Notes: generated by a model from the letters alone, not told the origin. Shown: positions 1-11,634, numbered from the stretch's first letter. The stretch: 64,000 nucleotides of DNA from Struthio camelus (GCF_040807025.1 NC_090982.1:76115931-76179930), one strand, 5' to 3'. A program made the numbers and translations.

Positions 1-42
1 GTAACTGTGCAATGCTAGAAACAACCTTCTAATACAGCCTAC

Positions 43-160
43 CTTAAACATTTCAAGCAGTGTTTCCTTCTTAACTTCCAGTCTTTCAAAGGCTTGTTTT
101 TCCTTCATGATCTTTTTGCATAAGGTTTCCAAGGCAGAGAAGTCATTACTTGATACACCC
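43..160 (-). CDS. TARS1: TARS1 coding exon 6 (editing domain continues)
   Basis: The 118 bases run from acceptor TTATTTTAG to donor GTAGGC. The translation includes [17 protein letters not shown] and [16 protein letters not shown], as in vertebrate TARS1. It ends in phase 0 at residue 219. The next exon is off the left edge. Confidence 0.96.
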
Positions 161-3100
161 CTAAAATAAACACACATGAAAAAGTGAATCATTCTTGCTT
201 TCACTTGCAATTTCTGACCTGGTTCTGCCTCTGCATTGCACTAGCTTGTGGACAGGACCTACTGCAAGAACAAAGCAATTCAAATCTGTGATAGTACAGA
301 TGACTTTGTCCCAGGAGTAAGCAGCTAACAGCAATTTTTGCTGTGCCTGCAGTCCCCTCGCTCCTAGAAAAGTAAAAACAAAACAAAAGAAAAAAAGAAG
401 AAAATACCTACCCATCCTCAAGGAACATGTCATAATAAAATCCATTTTCTATCGGTGGGCCATAGCACAAACATCCACCATAGATTCGCTCCATAGCTTC
501 ACCCATTATGTGAGCGCTTGAGTGCCAGTATACCTAATGGAATTCACAAAAGAGGGGTCAGCCTGAATACGCACAATGCATTTCTGAGTATTTTATTTGA
601 AACCGTTTCTAAAAGCTTGCTTTTAAGGATACATGATGCGTATCCTGTATTAAAGTAGTCTGCTCAGCAACCCTCCCCCATTGAAAACATCGACATTTCT
701 GAAAACTAACACTGCAAAATTGTTTACAGCTTAGTAGTGAACTAGAATTATTTTCAACTACTGTTGAATTAATTCAATTATTGTCAAGAAGTTGGGAAAC
801 TAATTCACCAACTGTTTTTGTGAACTTCAACCAACCAGCTCTGCTGATATACAACCTAAAGACCTAAGGTGCACTTACTTGTAGGACCACAGCCTTATTT
901 TGTATTTTATGCATGGAAAACTGCACTGATGTAGAACGGTTCACAGAGTTAAAAAATACACTTCATCTTGTAGTCCACCTTAAGTGTCTACAAATTAAAG
1001 CCTATAGGACTTCAGTCTGCTTTGCACATATCAGAAAACATAAATCTCAGAAAATGTAAATGCAACTTTTTAAAGACCGCATTTAAACAACTTCTTGGAT
1101 ATCTACATTTATCTGAATGCATAGGCAAAATTAAGCCTTTTGCACATGCAAAGTACAAGTGCAGTTTATTCAGTACTTTTATGTTTGTACATATTCTGTA
1201 CTTTTGTACTCAGTATTGCTTTTGCAGTCAGTACTAAAGAGCTCGGTTCAAAAAATCTACTTAACATGAAGGCTGCAAACTTAGAATCTTAAAATCTTAA
1301 AGAGAACAGATTTGACATAAACTATAGCAACTGCTAGCAGAGACATGGCTCTGAATACACAACAGAATGTATACTTTCTCCTGTATCACACCTCTTTCCT
1401 AAGAGGCTATTAGAAAATGCAGGTGTACCTACATGGCAAACCCATTCCCTCCTCCTCTTTTAAATACATGAAAAACGTTAATAACTAACGGAGGCTGAGT
1501 TTAATGCAAATCTAAGGGCAAACAAGTTTTAGTAGAAGATACTCACTGCTTGAGCTTCTTCATCTTCAAACTTGAGCAGTTCCAGGGTACAATCCTCCTC
1601 TAAAGGACGGTCTAGATCCCAAACCACCTTGTTCACTTTAGCAATAACCGTGTTGTCAGCTAACCCCTGACTACAAAATAAATACATGGTATATAAGCTT
1701 TTGAAATCAGCAAGTAAAACTTCCCCATCTTTGCGCTCGTGTTGAACAGGATTCTCAGGAGTGCTCAGAGTGGGTATAATTCCATAAACAATTTCCAAAT
1801 AAAAAAGCAGTTTAGCCAGTCCTGAACATTTATGAAAATCCCCACATATTTATGAAATGCCCACATCTCCAAGAGACGTAGGAAAAAAAACTACATTGTG
1901 TATTGATGTTCATACGTTCTTTAACATAATTGACTTAGAAGCAGCTATCTCGAAGTACCAACCTGACCTCAAAAATCCTACACTGCAATAAAAGACAGAT
2001 CTCACATATCAAAGAGACAGATCTCAAACATCAAAAAGACAGATATCAAATAACATTACTAAGATAACGCATTACCTTTATACTTTCATTTCCACTAGTC
2101 AAAAAACCCTTTCCTCGATCGCAAATCACAAAAGCAAAGAAGGTTCCAATGACAAGGCACCTAAGCATCACAAAAACAGCATTTCATCTCTAACGATCAC
2201 CCAGCTTTCATAATTTTAACTCTTAGGATGACCAGCATGCATTGTTCAAATCCTCCCCACAGAAAGTTTGAGTCATCCAGAGAAAGGCCATGCTTTTTGC
2301 TGGGAATCTCACATGTCAGTAAAAACACAGTTAAGTGAAAGATACTGTTAACGCTCCCTGAAATCAATTGAAACATCACCCATCGATCCCCCCCAGGTCC
2401 ATATAAACTAGCACGTGCGAACATTCAATCTGACAGAATACATTTGTTATCAAATTAGTTTCTTAAGGCAACTCATGGGGAAAGATACACAAGTTACATG
2501 TCTAAAGGATCCCACCTACAGTCTATAGTTACTTTTAGAAATTGTAACTTCATAAGGCAAAACGTTAGACATCAAAATTAGAAAGCTAGTGAGTGGTTAC
2601 TTGCAGTTTATTATAGAAGATGCCTCGAAGAAAATTGAGATAAATGACTAAGATCCTAACATTAATGGTAAGAGCGACAACCTGGAGATACAGATCTATC
2701 CAAAAATTACTGAGCAAATCACATAATAGAATCATACCTAATTCCACAAGCAATTTGGTAAGGAGTAGTCTTCCAGGACTCCGCATCAACCTGCTTGCCA
2801 TCAGGCAATGTAACTTTAATCGGTTTACTGTCATTTGCAGCTCTTTCTGCAAGGAGTTCATCATGTTCAGCTTTGAGTTTATTATATATCTCTAAACGCT
2901 CATTGATAAACGCAGGCCAGGGATTCAACTACATACAAAGAATAAAGAGAAGAATTCAATATATTATTGGAATAATCTAATATCACATTATGTCAAGAAT
3001 GCAAACAGAATGAATACACTTTTCAAAAGGAGCTAAGTGATTTAAGAATATTAGTCCTCCCAACTTTGGAATATTTATCCAATAACCCTTTCAAAAAGGG

Positions 3101-4725
3101 AGTGTGGGTGCTGCAGGGTTTTTTTTTTTTTTTTAAACAGAGAAGGAAAATGGGAACACTTTAAGCAATGCAACAAAAATTTAAGGAGAAGGACCATCCC
3201 AGGTCCAATTCAAGATGATGGAAAAAAGGCAATCTGTCACTTTATCACAGTGCTGAAAACACTTTTTCCAATTACAAACCAAAAAGCTTCTTATGCATTT
3301 CCACATATTGCACTGATGCTTGGAACACAGCATCAAATTATTAAAATTAATCTGTACTATACATGCCAGCTAATCAGCATTTAGGTAAGTCTAACAGATC
3401 TCCCCTTTCACATTTTCATCTGTCACTTTGTCTCTTTTATTTTTCAGTCATTACTCCTTCAATCTCTCTCAGATAGTCAGGCAATTTAAATTATATATCT
3501 CACATGCAATATTCACCACTACGCTTGAATTATATATTAGCATTACAAAAGCTCAGCCTAATGAAAATTATTACTTTCAAGTGTACCACCACCATGTACC
3601 TGCTTAATAAACTATGCAGAATTCGAGCAAGAATAAAAATCAACTTGAAAAGATCAAAGTTCAAGGTAAAAATATATTCCTATTAAAGGGTCAGAAACCT
3701 TAGAGCACATCTCCACTCTGAGCCACTTGGACAGAAACCCGCTCCACTCTACGTGTTGTATAATGATGTTAGGGCTATCCGCTTGGGGATGACCAGGGTT
3801 ATAAAGCTATGTGGATGACTTGGGATCAGCACTGGCTAGTGTGTGGCCATCTCAGTGTACAGTCAGAGGGATATCTGTTTACTCTTACCTATCACATAGA
3901 CTAAACAGACAGAGCATCTTACACAGGCTTTCATCATGCCAGAGGACCGCTCCCCAATTTCCTAGTGCAAACGAGAGGCACTGTAAATAGCATCAGTAAA
4001 CAGCAACTATGGAAATCGGAACTGCTCTTCCAGGACACAGATATAACTTGCTGTCAAGAGCAACAAAGTCACTTCATCATAAACTGTGCTAAACTTAGAA
4101 ATAATGTGAAAAGGAATAACCGTAACAGTAGATAAAATACTTCAGAGGAATGAATTGCAGCAATGCCATCAGTACACAACACAACAGCCAAGAGACTACA
4201 TCTTTTAATGCCATAGGAACCCAAGGGAAACTTACCTCCGTGCGCCCTTCATCACCAGCCCCTTCCTTCATTTTCTTCTTGCCGCAGTCTGCCTTCTTTC
4301 CTTCCTCAGCATTTACCTACGGAAGACAAACACCCATTTCCTCATTTTCCAGAAGTCACTCAGAGGTACTCATGCTTTTAGCCCCGTCCAACCCCACAAC
4401 ACAAGGGAAAGGAGACCTGATCGCTTCGGCCCAGGACCCAGCTACAGCAAACTCCGGCTGCTCCCCTCCCGCCCGGCACCGGCCGCCCCAACGGCCGCAG
4501 CTCGCTCCCAACGGCCGCCGGCTCCCGGTCACCGGCCGCCCCAACGGCCGCGACCCCCACGGGCCCCGCGCGGGGACAAGGGGGCTCCCCGCCTCAGGAC
4601 ACACCCCCCCCCGACCGCAGGCCGCGCTGAGGAGGCCCCGTGCTGCGGAAAGAGCCCGAGGCCCCGGCGCAGCCCGCGGAGCCGCGGCTCCCCCCGAAGC
4701 CCACCTGGCTGCCCGCACCCGCCAT
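43..4725 (-). CDS. TARS1: Threonyl-tRNA synthetase, cytosolic (TARS1), 5' part: coding exons 1-6, gene runs off the left edge
   Basis: Joined minus-strand exons 4725-4705, 4316-4236, 2928-2738, 1670-1547, 533-412 and 160-43 give one open frame of 219 codons; every junction is GT-AG and the phases (0,0,2,0,2,0) fit. The enzyme attaches threonine to tRNA-Thr in the cytosol. The order is a Lys-rich N-terminal tail (residues 1-34), a linker helix opening with LNPWP (35-68), a TGS domain (about 69-138, with [20 protein letters not shown]) and the start of the editing domain with the HSSAH (HxxxH) motif at residues 143-147. Identity rests on near-identity to the human enzyme as I remember it. The catalytic core and anticodon-binding domain, about 500 further residues, lie outside the window. 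The N-terminal tail is shorter than in human TARS1. TARS3 is less likely because the tail lacks the long leucine-zipper extension and the TGS sequence fits TARS1 better. Confidence 0.96.
412..533 (-). CDS. TARS1: TARS1 coding exon 5 (editing domain, HxxxH motif)
   Basis: The 122 bases run from acceptor TACCATTAG (read on the minus strand as CCATTAG) to donor GTAGGT. They encode [16 protein letters not shown] and [13 protein letters not shown], followed by an acidic end. HSSAH is the first half of the zinc-binding editing (tRNA_SAD/second additional) domain that hydrolyses Ser-tRNA-Thr. It ends with two bases of a Gly codon completed by exon 6. Confidence 0.97.
1547..1670 (-). CDS. TARS1: TARS1 coding exon 4 (rest of TGS domain)
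   Basis: The 124 bases run from acceptor TTTTGTAG to donor GTGAGT. The first base completes the Ser codon from exon 3, then [20 protein letters not shown] and onward to FEDEEAQA. It ends in phase 0. It is highly conserved with the vertebrate enzyme. Confidence 0.97.
1991..2052. repeat. Three imperfect tandem copies of a 20-22 base unit in TARS1 intron 4
   Basis: The unit is close to AAAGACAGATCTCACATATC and is repeated three times with one or two changes and small length differences. It is a minor local tandem duplication within the intron. Confidence 0.8.
2738..2928 (-). CDS. TARS1: TARS1 coding exon 3 (residues 35-98, start of TGS domain)
   Basis: The 191 bases run from acceptor TATGTAG to donor GTATGA. 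The translation starts [16 protein letters not shown] and ends [10 protein letters not shown] plus two bases of a split Ser codon. It covers the linker helix and the first half of the TGS domain and is almost identical to human TARS1. Confidence 0.97.
4236..4316 (-). CDS. TARS1: TARS1 coding exon 2 (residues 8-34, Lys/Glu/Gly-rich tail)
   Basis: The 81 bases begin after the acceptor TTCCGTAG and end at GAG before the donor GTAAGT. The translation is Lys/Glu/Gly rich (contains [13 protein letters not shown] and GDEGRTE), matching the low-complexity basic tail that precedes LNPWP in vertebrate TARS1. Both ends are phase 0. Confidence 0.9.
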
Positions 4726-5150
4726 TGCGCACGCCGAGCCTCCCCGTCACCGAGGGGCGGGGAGGGGCGGGCCGGGAGGCGAGGGCGGCCCCGCGCAGGC
4801 GCCCTCCGCCCGCGGCAGCTGATGCAACGGGGGGGCGGGGCGGGCCGCTCCTCCCTCGGGGCGGCGGGAAGGGGCCGGGTGGGGAAAGCGGCGGCAGAAG
4901 ATGGCGGAGGCCCTGTTGCCGCCGCCGCCTGCCTGCCCCTTCCCGCCCGGTCTGCTCTGGGAGGGGACATGAAGGCAGCCTGGGTGCAGCCCGGCGAGAT
5001 GCAGGCCCGGGGAGCACCGCCGCGGGCCCTGCCCAAGCCGGGGGGGGGGGGGCGCTTTGGGGCCGCATGCTAAAAAGATCCTGCTACGGGCTTGTCACCA
5101 CGCTGCGGGACTGGGGGCGGGGAGCAAAGCAGGGACGTTTCCCTGCTATT
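4430..5150. promoter_or_regulatory. CpG-island promoter of TARS1
   Basis: GC-rich, CpG-dense block with Sp1-type boxes (GGGGCGGGG at 4754-4762, GGGGCGGG at 4764-4771, and a G-rich cluster at 4829-4846) just upstream of the TARS1 ATG. No TATA box is seen, which suits a housekeeping gene. A YY1-like AAGATGGCGG lies at 4898-4907 on the plus strand. The left half is TARS1 intron 1 and contains a 22-base exact repeat (4477-4498 and 4530-4551) plus a partial third copy. A 13-base G run sits at 5040-5052. The transcription start is not fixed by the sequence. Confidence 0.85.
4705..4725 (-). CDS. TARS1: TARS1 coding exon 1 (residues 1-7)
   Basis: The 21 coding bases read MAGAGSQ, and the donor GTGGGC follows at 4704. 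The ATG has G at -3 and G at +4, a good Kozak context, and lies inside the CpG island. It joins in phase 0 to the exon at 4316. Human TARS1 has a longer and different start, so this initiator is chosen from splice logic and context rather than from homology. Confidence 0.8.
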
Positions 5151-5583
5151 TGGTGCAATTGTTGTCCTCTGAAAAGCCCTCCTAGCTACCGTTCCCCAGA
5201 GGCAAGGATGTAATCAATGATGGACCAACTAATGGGAGTATTCCTGGCAAGGGAGACGTGCGGGCAAGACTGGCCGAGGTCTGATTTCCCAGCGGGGACG
5301 GCGGGGGGGAAAAAAAGAGGAAAAACAGTAGAAGAGATTTTTCGAAAGTCTGTGTAGTAACTTGGGCAGGAAGATGCTGACCGGAGGGTCAGGCTTTGCA
5401 GGTGTCCAGGCTGCTTTGCTTAGCCCTGTCCTGAGGGGAAACGGGGTGAGAGTCCTGGTGTCGGTTTTAAACAAACAAACAAACAAAAAGGCTGTGACAT
5501 TCAGCCACAGCTTTTTGTTGCTGTAACCTTCTTTCCCCTCTCCTTGTGGAAAAATAAATAACACTTCAATTTAGGAAACTTAC

Positions 5584-5685
5584 CTTTTTCTCCAGTACGT
5601 TCTCATAGTGGTCGTGGGCTCCCAGAGGGAAGGCTTTGGCAAGGCCTTACATGCGCTCGGTTAACTCATCCAGTAGCCAAGTGGC
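5584..5685 (-). pseudogene. Exon-like 102-base segment with intact splice signals and one in-frame stop, gene unidentified
   Basis: On the minus strand an acceptor (CTTAAACTAG) precedes 34 codons and a strong donor (AAG then GTAAGT) follows. In the phase-0 frame it reads ATWLLDELTERM, then TAA, then GLAKAFPLGAHDHYENVLEK. The amino-acid flow looks protein-like and several CpGs survive, but the stop breaks the frame. I do not recognise the protein. It could be a relic exon of a lost gene, an untranslated or alternative upstream exon of TARS1 (which starts 0.9 kb downstream on the same strand), or chance. Confidence 0.35.
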
Positions 5686-7742
5686 CTAGTTTAAGAAAGG
5701 TGTTTATTACAAAACTTCACGTTTGAAAGAAATAGAGGCACAGAGTCCTGCTTTGGAAGGGGCCTTTGAGGAGCCTCCGTCGGAGGTCAGGAGCGCGGCT
5801 GGGTTTGGGCCTCTGCCGATTGCAGGGTGCGTGACACCGCTCCTGCCTCACGTACAAAGGCTCCTTTAATGGCGGCTTCCTGCTCATCTGCAACAAAAAC
5901 TTGGGGGTTTTAGAGTGTTTCGTTCAGCTAAATGTTCTTAATGATGTTCTTATATGAACATCAGAGCACCTCAGGCTCGACAGATTTAAATGCTACAAGA
6001 AGAAACGTTCAGGAAAGATAGGCGATTTAGTACAGCTTTCTGGTACTGGTTATGCAGAGGTAAAAGGTAGTTAAGAGAACATTACCACCTCGTTTGGCCA
6101 CAAGAAATAGGAGGTTAAAAATTAATGCAAATATCTGTATATTTTTAAAAGAAAAGGTGTAGTAAATATGAATTTAAAGACTTTTCTACAGAATGTACCT
6201 GAAGAATTTATTTGTTGTCTAAAAGGAAAATATAAGTAGCGTAAATATTGAAAAATACCCTTTCTTGTCCCTTCTAAAACCCTTCTTAAACAGCTGCACT
6301 TAATAATGTACGATGTTGGTTAGGAGTACAATGTTTAGTAATACGAAGGATATTTGTTTTTAAATACAAATCTATAGATTAGCAGTATCTTCCAGAATAT
6401 TTTTTTCTGTGTGAAGGAATTACAGCTGACTAGGAGGCAGCGGGCTGCAAAGCCTGCAGATAAATTATCTTGCCCACAAATGAACAAAAAACTTTACTGA
6501 TACTGTTAAAGACAAACGATTTTTAAATATTTCAAAAGCGATTAGGAGGGTAGCAGAATTGCCTGTTTTGCCAGAAGATGGCAGCAACGATACACGCTGT
6601 GTGGGGGAGCAAGTAATTGCCCAGGACGAGCTGTTCGCCGCTCTCGGGTCAGACCAGGGGATTTGGGGCATGGTCGTGTGTCTGGGCTGTGAGCTGGAGA
6701 TTCAGATCTCCTGGAATCCGTTTCCTATTCTTCAGTTAGGATAAAGCAGTGCGGCAATTAAGTCGTTTAAAAAGGCGATTAAAATGTTTGTGTGTTCACA
6801 TACTGGGGAGGAGGGATGATAAACAGAAAAAATTAAAATCGCCTGTCCTTAACGGTCCTTAATCGCAACTTAAATGATTACAATGAATTAATGTTAAAAA
6901 TCCGATATACACTACACTTTTTCGCCTACTTCTGGCTCTTGGCCACACAGTTGTATTTTGTACTTTATTTTAAACTAACTTTTACCATAAACTGAGCAAT
7001 TCTGCTACGTTGAACTTTTTAATCTAGTTATGGAATTCTCCAGAATCCATAATATTTTTATGATGATCTTTTCTTCATAGCAAAAAAAGTGGCCCTTTAT
7101 AGTTCATTTTAGTGTGTATTTCAGAAATTAAAGTCTGAAAGTGTAGTTTAGTTTCAGATGTTTTCTGAACAATTCTGATTTCTGAAGACTTCTTATTTTA
7201 CAGATATTGTTTTCACATTTAAATGGTGATATCTGTCCTTCAGCCTGCATTGAAGCATGTCCATGCTATGACTCCTTTGTTTCACATGTGCCAATTTGCT
7301 GTGGCGGTGGATTTTGTTATCCAACAGTGGAATATTAAATAATTTCCATAGTCCCATATAGAACATGCATGAAGTGTTAAAGAGCAATCATGCTCATGCA
7401 CTGAGGAGAGTTTAGGAGAAATTCTTCAATGTAGGGAACTTCTAACCATCACAGTTGTAAGGACAACGCTACATTCCTGTCACTCGACTATTGTAGACTC
7501 TGATTTCTAATCCAGGAAATAGCGTTACTTTGGACCTCAGAAGAAAATGTATCTTCTTCAGACAGGTTTCTGTTTGTTAGAAGTTGTTAGGGCCACACAC
7601 CCTACTGTGTATGTGTGGCCTGTGTATGTGTTCTGTAGTTTATGTCTACCACAAAGTAATAACAACAGTGAGACATCCTTCCTGACACTGTTACCAGAAG
7701 AAGCAGTGATTCACATGTTATGGATATCAAACCGCTCCTTAT

Positions 7743-7917
7743 CTTCTTCTTGAGGAAGGCACTCCACGTCATGGCTGAGGTCTGATGATACAGCACATAG
7801 AGGTATTGCCTACGGAAGGCGACAAGAAGCAGGCGATCCCTTTCCAGAGCCATCCTTTTAGTACATTCCATAAGCATCAGTTTTCCAAATTCAATTTCTT
7901 TATCACTCTCCATAGTA
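7743..7917 (-). pseudogene. Exon-like 175-base segment with acceptor but damaged donor, gene unidentified
   Basis: On the minus strand the acceptor CCTTTTCAG leads into an open frame of 58 codons (phase: one base, then ACT ATG GAG). It contains KEIEFGKLMLMECTKRMALE and RDRLLLVAFRRQYLYVLYHQ. At the expected 3' end the sequence is AAGAAG followed by ATAAGG, one change from a GTAAGG donor. The phase at this end (0) matches the start of the 5584-5685 segment. It is coding-like by eye only. A decayed minus-strand gene between TARS1 and NPR3 is one reading; chance is the other. Confidence 0.35.
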
Positions 7918-8437
7918 CTGAAAAGGATTTCTAAATACCAAAGAATTCTTGCTTGAGCTACGCGTGCACGTGCTCTCTCAGAGAATTTTCAAGGAAAAAG
8001 GTAGACAAAGCAGGGAAAGCAGAAATTGCAGTTTAGGTTTTTGTTTCTTTTGACCATATTTTTTGTTGCAATTAGAACCTAGTTTCATACATACATTTCC
8101 AGTGAAATTTATTTTATTTACACACTGTGTTCTTAGGTTCTGTTTTTAGCTATGACTCAAATGTTCTGGTGATCTTCTTCTGAAAATCCCTTTTTAGTGA
8201 TGTTTCATGGACACAATCCAATGACATTGCTTCAAATAAAGGAACCTGGGAAAGCTAAAGCAACACTTCTGTTAATGTAACAGCATCATGTTGTTCACTC
8301 GCCTTCAGTTTTGTGGCTCGTTAGGACAGCCAGATTCTTGTCTGCAGTGCTGTTACTTTCGTATGTTATGCTTTCCTGAAGGGCAAAGCACTGCATTAGT
8401 GCAATCAATTATTAAATTGATTATCTGATTTTAAGCT

Positions 8438-8660
8438 ACCTCTCCAATTTGTTAAGATCATTTGCAATTTTTTAAAGTATTTGCCAGCCCTCTTTCATCT
8501 TGACAAGTTCACAGATTTTAAACATGTATCCTTTCCTCCCTCATACAAGCTAATGAATTTTTGGACTAGAACCAGACAGAGGAGAGAACCTGCTTAAAAT
8601 ATCCTTCCAGTTTAATTGAGGCTGACTGATTAGCTCCTCTGTAAGTACATTTTTTTCAAG
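8438..8660 (-). mobile_element. Old CR1 LINE fragment (reverse orientation)
   Basis: The plus strand reads CTCCAATTTGTTAAGATCAT and continues with matches to the reverse complement of the CR1 reverse-transcriptase region: ACTAGAACCAGAC, then TATCCTTCCAGTTT, then GTACATTTTTTTCAAGC. Divergence is high, so this is an ancient insertion with no coding capacity. The match is to the CR1 consensus from memory. Confidence 0.8.
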
Positions 8661-10039
8661 CACATATGCCAGTTTCAGCTAATCATGCAAGCATTCAGTA
8701 AGCTAAGGCAGACCGTACTGCAGACCTCTCTTAGTTACAATAAAGTGATCATTGTCAGGGCTAGCTACACTTCTGATTGCTTTCAGGTCTTGCTGATATC
8801 CCCCTGTTCCTCTGGACTCTGGGACTGTCCTCCCATGACTCTCCCATACCCAAAGCTGTGCAAGCAATACATTGTTCATCACCCCCAGTACATACTGACC
8901 CAGCCCGTGCTGCTGGGATCTGTACTTTAAGCTTTCCTCTCACAAACATTATATCTGTATAGGGTCAATCACCCCTTTTACACAAGAGTACAGTTTAATG
9001 TTGGCCCTAGGGGTGAACCATAATAGAACGGAAGATTTTTTAAAAGATAGTGTCTGCATACATGCTTATTTTATCTTCCACATCACCTGAGCTGAATATC
9101 CCATCTTGGATGCAGATGCCTTGGAATAAGAAATTTGTTACTGCCGCTCACATACAGCTGCATTCTGCACTATGCCAGAAATTCTCACCCCCTCTAGTCT
9201 CCTGGCATTCCTTCATATGGAGGCACTCCCTAGTCTACTTCTGTCAAATGACCTAGTTTAACAGAAACACCTTTTTAACTCAAATCATACTGACAGAATG
9301 AGGGTAAGTTGCAATTACATATGCAATTGCCCTGGCAGATCTGGTAGAGCAGTAAACTCAGGCATTAGGAAACAGACAGCCAGGTAGTTGCTGGAGACAA
9401 GTCTCCAAGGCCCCTAATGTTGGATCAGCTGCTGCCAGAAGGGGTGCAACTTTGAGCTATTGTTTGTCCTTTTTTCTTTTTTTTTTTTTTTTGGATTCAC
9501 AGCACTCCAATTGATTTAAGCAAGCACAGTCATACACAAAACACCTCAATAATCAAGTCTACCTACAACATTCATAAATTAACCCAGAACAGTTCTACTT
9601 CAGCTACAAATTACATTATGTTCATTCTACATCATTTTCAGAGGGCAAAAAAGTTTGAAACTTGCCATGTCAGAGAGCTGGCCTTTCCATAAGTTACATC
9701 CTCTCTGTCAGCTACTCAAATCCTTCTAGTACCTGCCTGATGTTATCATGTTCCTGACAGTTTTCAGTGTTTTACAGTACTCTTGGCAGTGAAGAAAGTC
9801 CAGCACAGGTTTCTGATCATTTTTTGAGGATCAACAACAAATAGATTCCAGGTTCAGTTTCGGTTCTACATATATGATCCAATCTTGATACTTTAGATTT
9901 GATGCCTAGTATAGATGACAGTTCCTCCTATTTTACTGTCTTTACTCAGCTTCTGTAGCTCACCATCACTGGCCTACATTGAGAGGATGCAGGTCTACCT
10001 TAAAAATATATATATAGAACTTATTCGAGTTTCTGACTA

Positions 10040-11465
10040 TGCTTATTTTTTCCTCAGACACCCTTTTCTACTGTTGTGGAAACCATCCTGTTTTAGGTGG
10101 ATATCAAGGACCGAAATCTTTGTTCTCCATCTTCAGTCATATGCCAAAGATGCTGGACTATAAGAGATATTTTTCAGAACTTTCCTACTTGTTTTTGTCT
10201 GCGCTGCCTGGTGTGGTCCTAGTGTAACTGTGTCTTTGGAAAAAGAATGAACAATCTCATGGCAGAATCATGCCTGTGCCTTGGATTTTCCTCTGCTCTG
10301 TCCTACACTGGGCTCCTGACTGCCTTTGAGAGAACAAAGCTGGTCGAACTCTTGTTCTTTCTTAAACAGTTCTGTTTGATATTAAAAAAGAACAGTGTAA
10401 CTGTTAAAGTTGAAAGAAAGAATTAAAAAGCTCATATCTTCTTTCCATATTTTCCTGTCTGAAAAATACTGGGAAAATTCAAGGGGAGAAAAGAAGTATA
10501 AAACCGCTTTATTCTTCAGAAAGAGGTCTAACTCCTCCTAACCTTTCCATAATTGTGTATGTTTGCTCTGCCTGTCTGCTTTGGCAGCAAAAGACATGAA
10601 AGAGTTGTTTTTTTTTTTTTTACAAACATAAGGAATGTTTCTGTCCTTTTGACCTTAGTCTGCATGTGCACATACAGGAGTTAAACTTTTTCAAGCAGTA
10701 AATCTTATTTGCCATAAAAGCACTTTCTCATGCTGTCGGCAAAAGTGAAATACATAACCAAAAGAAACAAGCGGGCTCTTAGGGAATACATAGTAAACTG
10801 CCTATAAATAAAACGTCACTTTGTAAAGGTGTCTGTATTGTCAGTATGCAAATGAAGTCACACTTCCTAAAGGCCTCTCTCTTTGCAGGGTGGAGGAGGA
10901 CACCTCAATTTCCTCTTCCTCTGCTTCTAGCAGCTTGAGCAAGTGATCTGCTCTGCACTTCCAAGTTCCTGCTTCCCAGCCTTTTCTGTGGACCTCTGTC
11001 TACTTTGGTTATCAACCTCTTGTTCATCTCAGTCCAATTAAATGACATTAACTGATGTATGAAATGGTCAGATCCTAACAAGTGTTAAGTCTTCTCTTGG
11101 CTTGCTTTGATGCATCATGATTTATTGGTCACTCCACTCTGAGCTCTCTCCCATGTCTTTCTCCATCCACCCATCTGTTCCTGGAGCCTTTGTTCTTCTC
11201 TTCTGCTCTCTTGGTAATCTCATTTGTTCCCATTGCAGTGATAGGATGATAAATGACAAATGTGTCATTCCACCAAGTCCATGCTTTCATCTCCACTCAT
11301 TCCAATGAATTCGGAAATACTGAATATTGAATTTATCAATATTTCCAGCAGTTTTCATTTTCTCTCTCAGCTATTACACCTGCATGTTCTTTGCAGACCA
11401 TCCCGTTATTCCTGGACCATCCAGAACGGAGATCTCCTTCTTCCACTGCTCTGCAGTATGCTGTG
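10040..11465. repeat. Two related, diverged segments (10040-10150 and 11350-11465), family unknown
   Basis: The two segments align over about 100 bases with small gaps. Shared blocks include a T-rich start ending in CTCAG, then ACCATCC.GTT, TGGA..ATC, GA.ATCT, TTCTCCA and a CAGT.ATGC end. This suggests two old copies of one interspersed repeat or an old local duplication. Only the two ends of the given span are repeats; the middle is unrelated. Confidence 0.4.
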
Positions 11466-11634
11466 CTCCTCAAGCTGCCATGTTGATTTTCATTTTTCCT
11501 GCATTAACTGGCGACTTACAGATTTTGTGCTTTTTTACACAACACACAGTATTTACTTCTATATCCTCTACCAGCCAGAACAGCGGACAACTGTGACAGC
11601 CTGCAATGTGGACTCCCTGTAGCCTCAGCAAGAC

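Larger units (their letters stand above)
5053..8437. other. Intergenic sequence right of TARS1: no intact gene, two minus-strand exon-like pieces
   Basis: After the CpG island the sequence becomes AT-rich. It holds a (CAAA)n stretch at 5469-5487 and two exon-like minus-strand segments listed separately (5584-5685 and 7743-7917). The block at about 6540-6745 is slightly GC-richer with an open plus frame but has no recognisable product. Nothing else supportable was seen. Confidence 0.6.

Noticed and set aside
4150-5213. Long plus and minus open frames (up to 307 codons) across the TARS1 promoter
   Set aside because: They follow from high GC and scarce stop codons in the CpG island; translations are Arg/Pro/Gly/Ala low complexity and overlap in several frames.
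8403-8422. Inverted repeat AATCAATT-ATTA-AATTGATT considered as a hairpin or terminator
   Set aside because: AT-only short arms next to an old CR1 fragment; expected by chance in such DNA.
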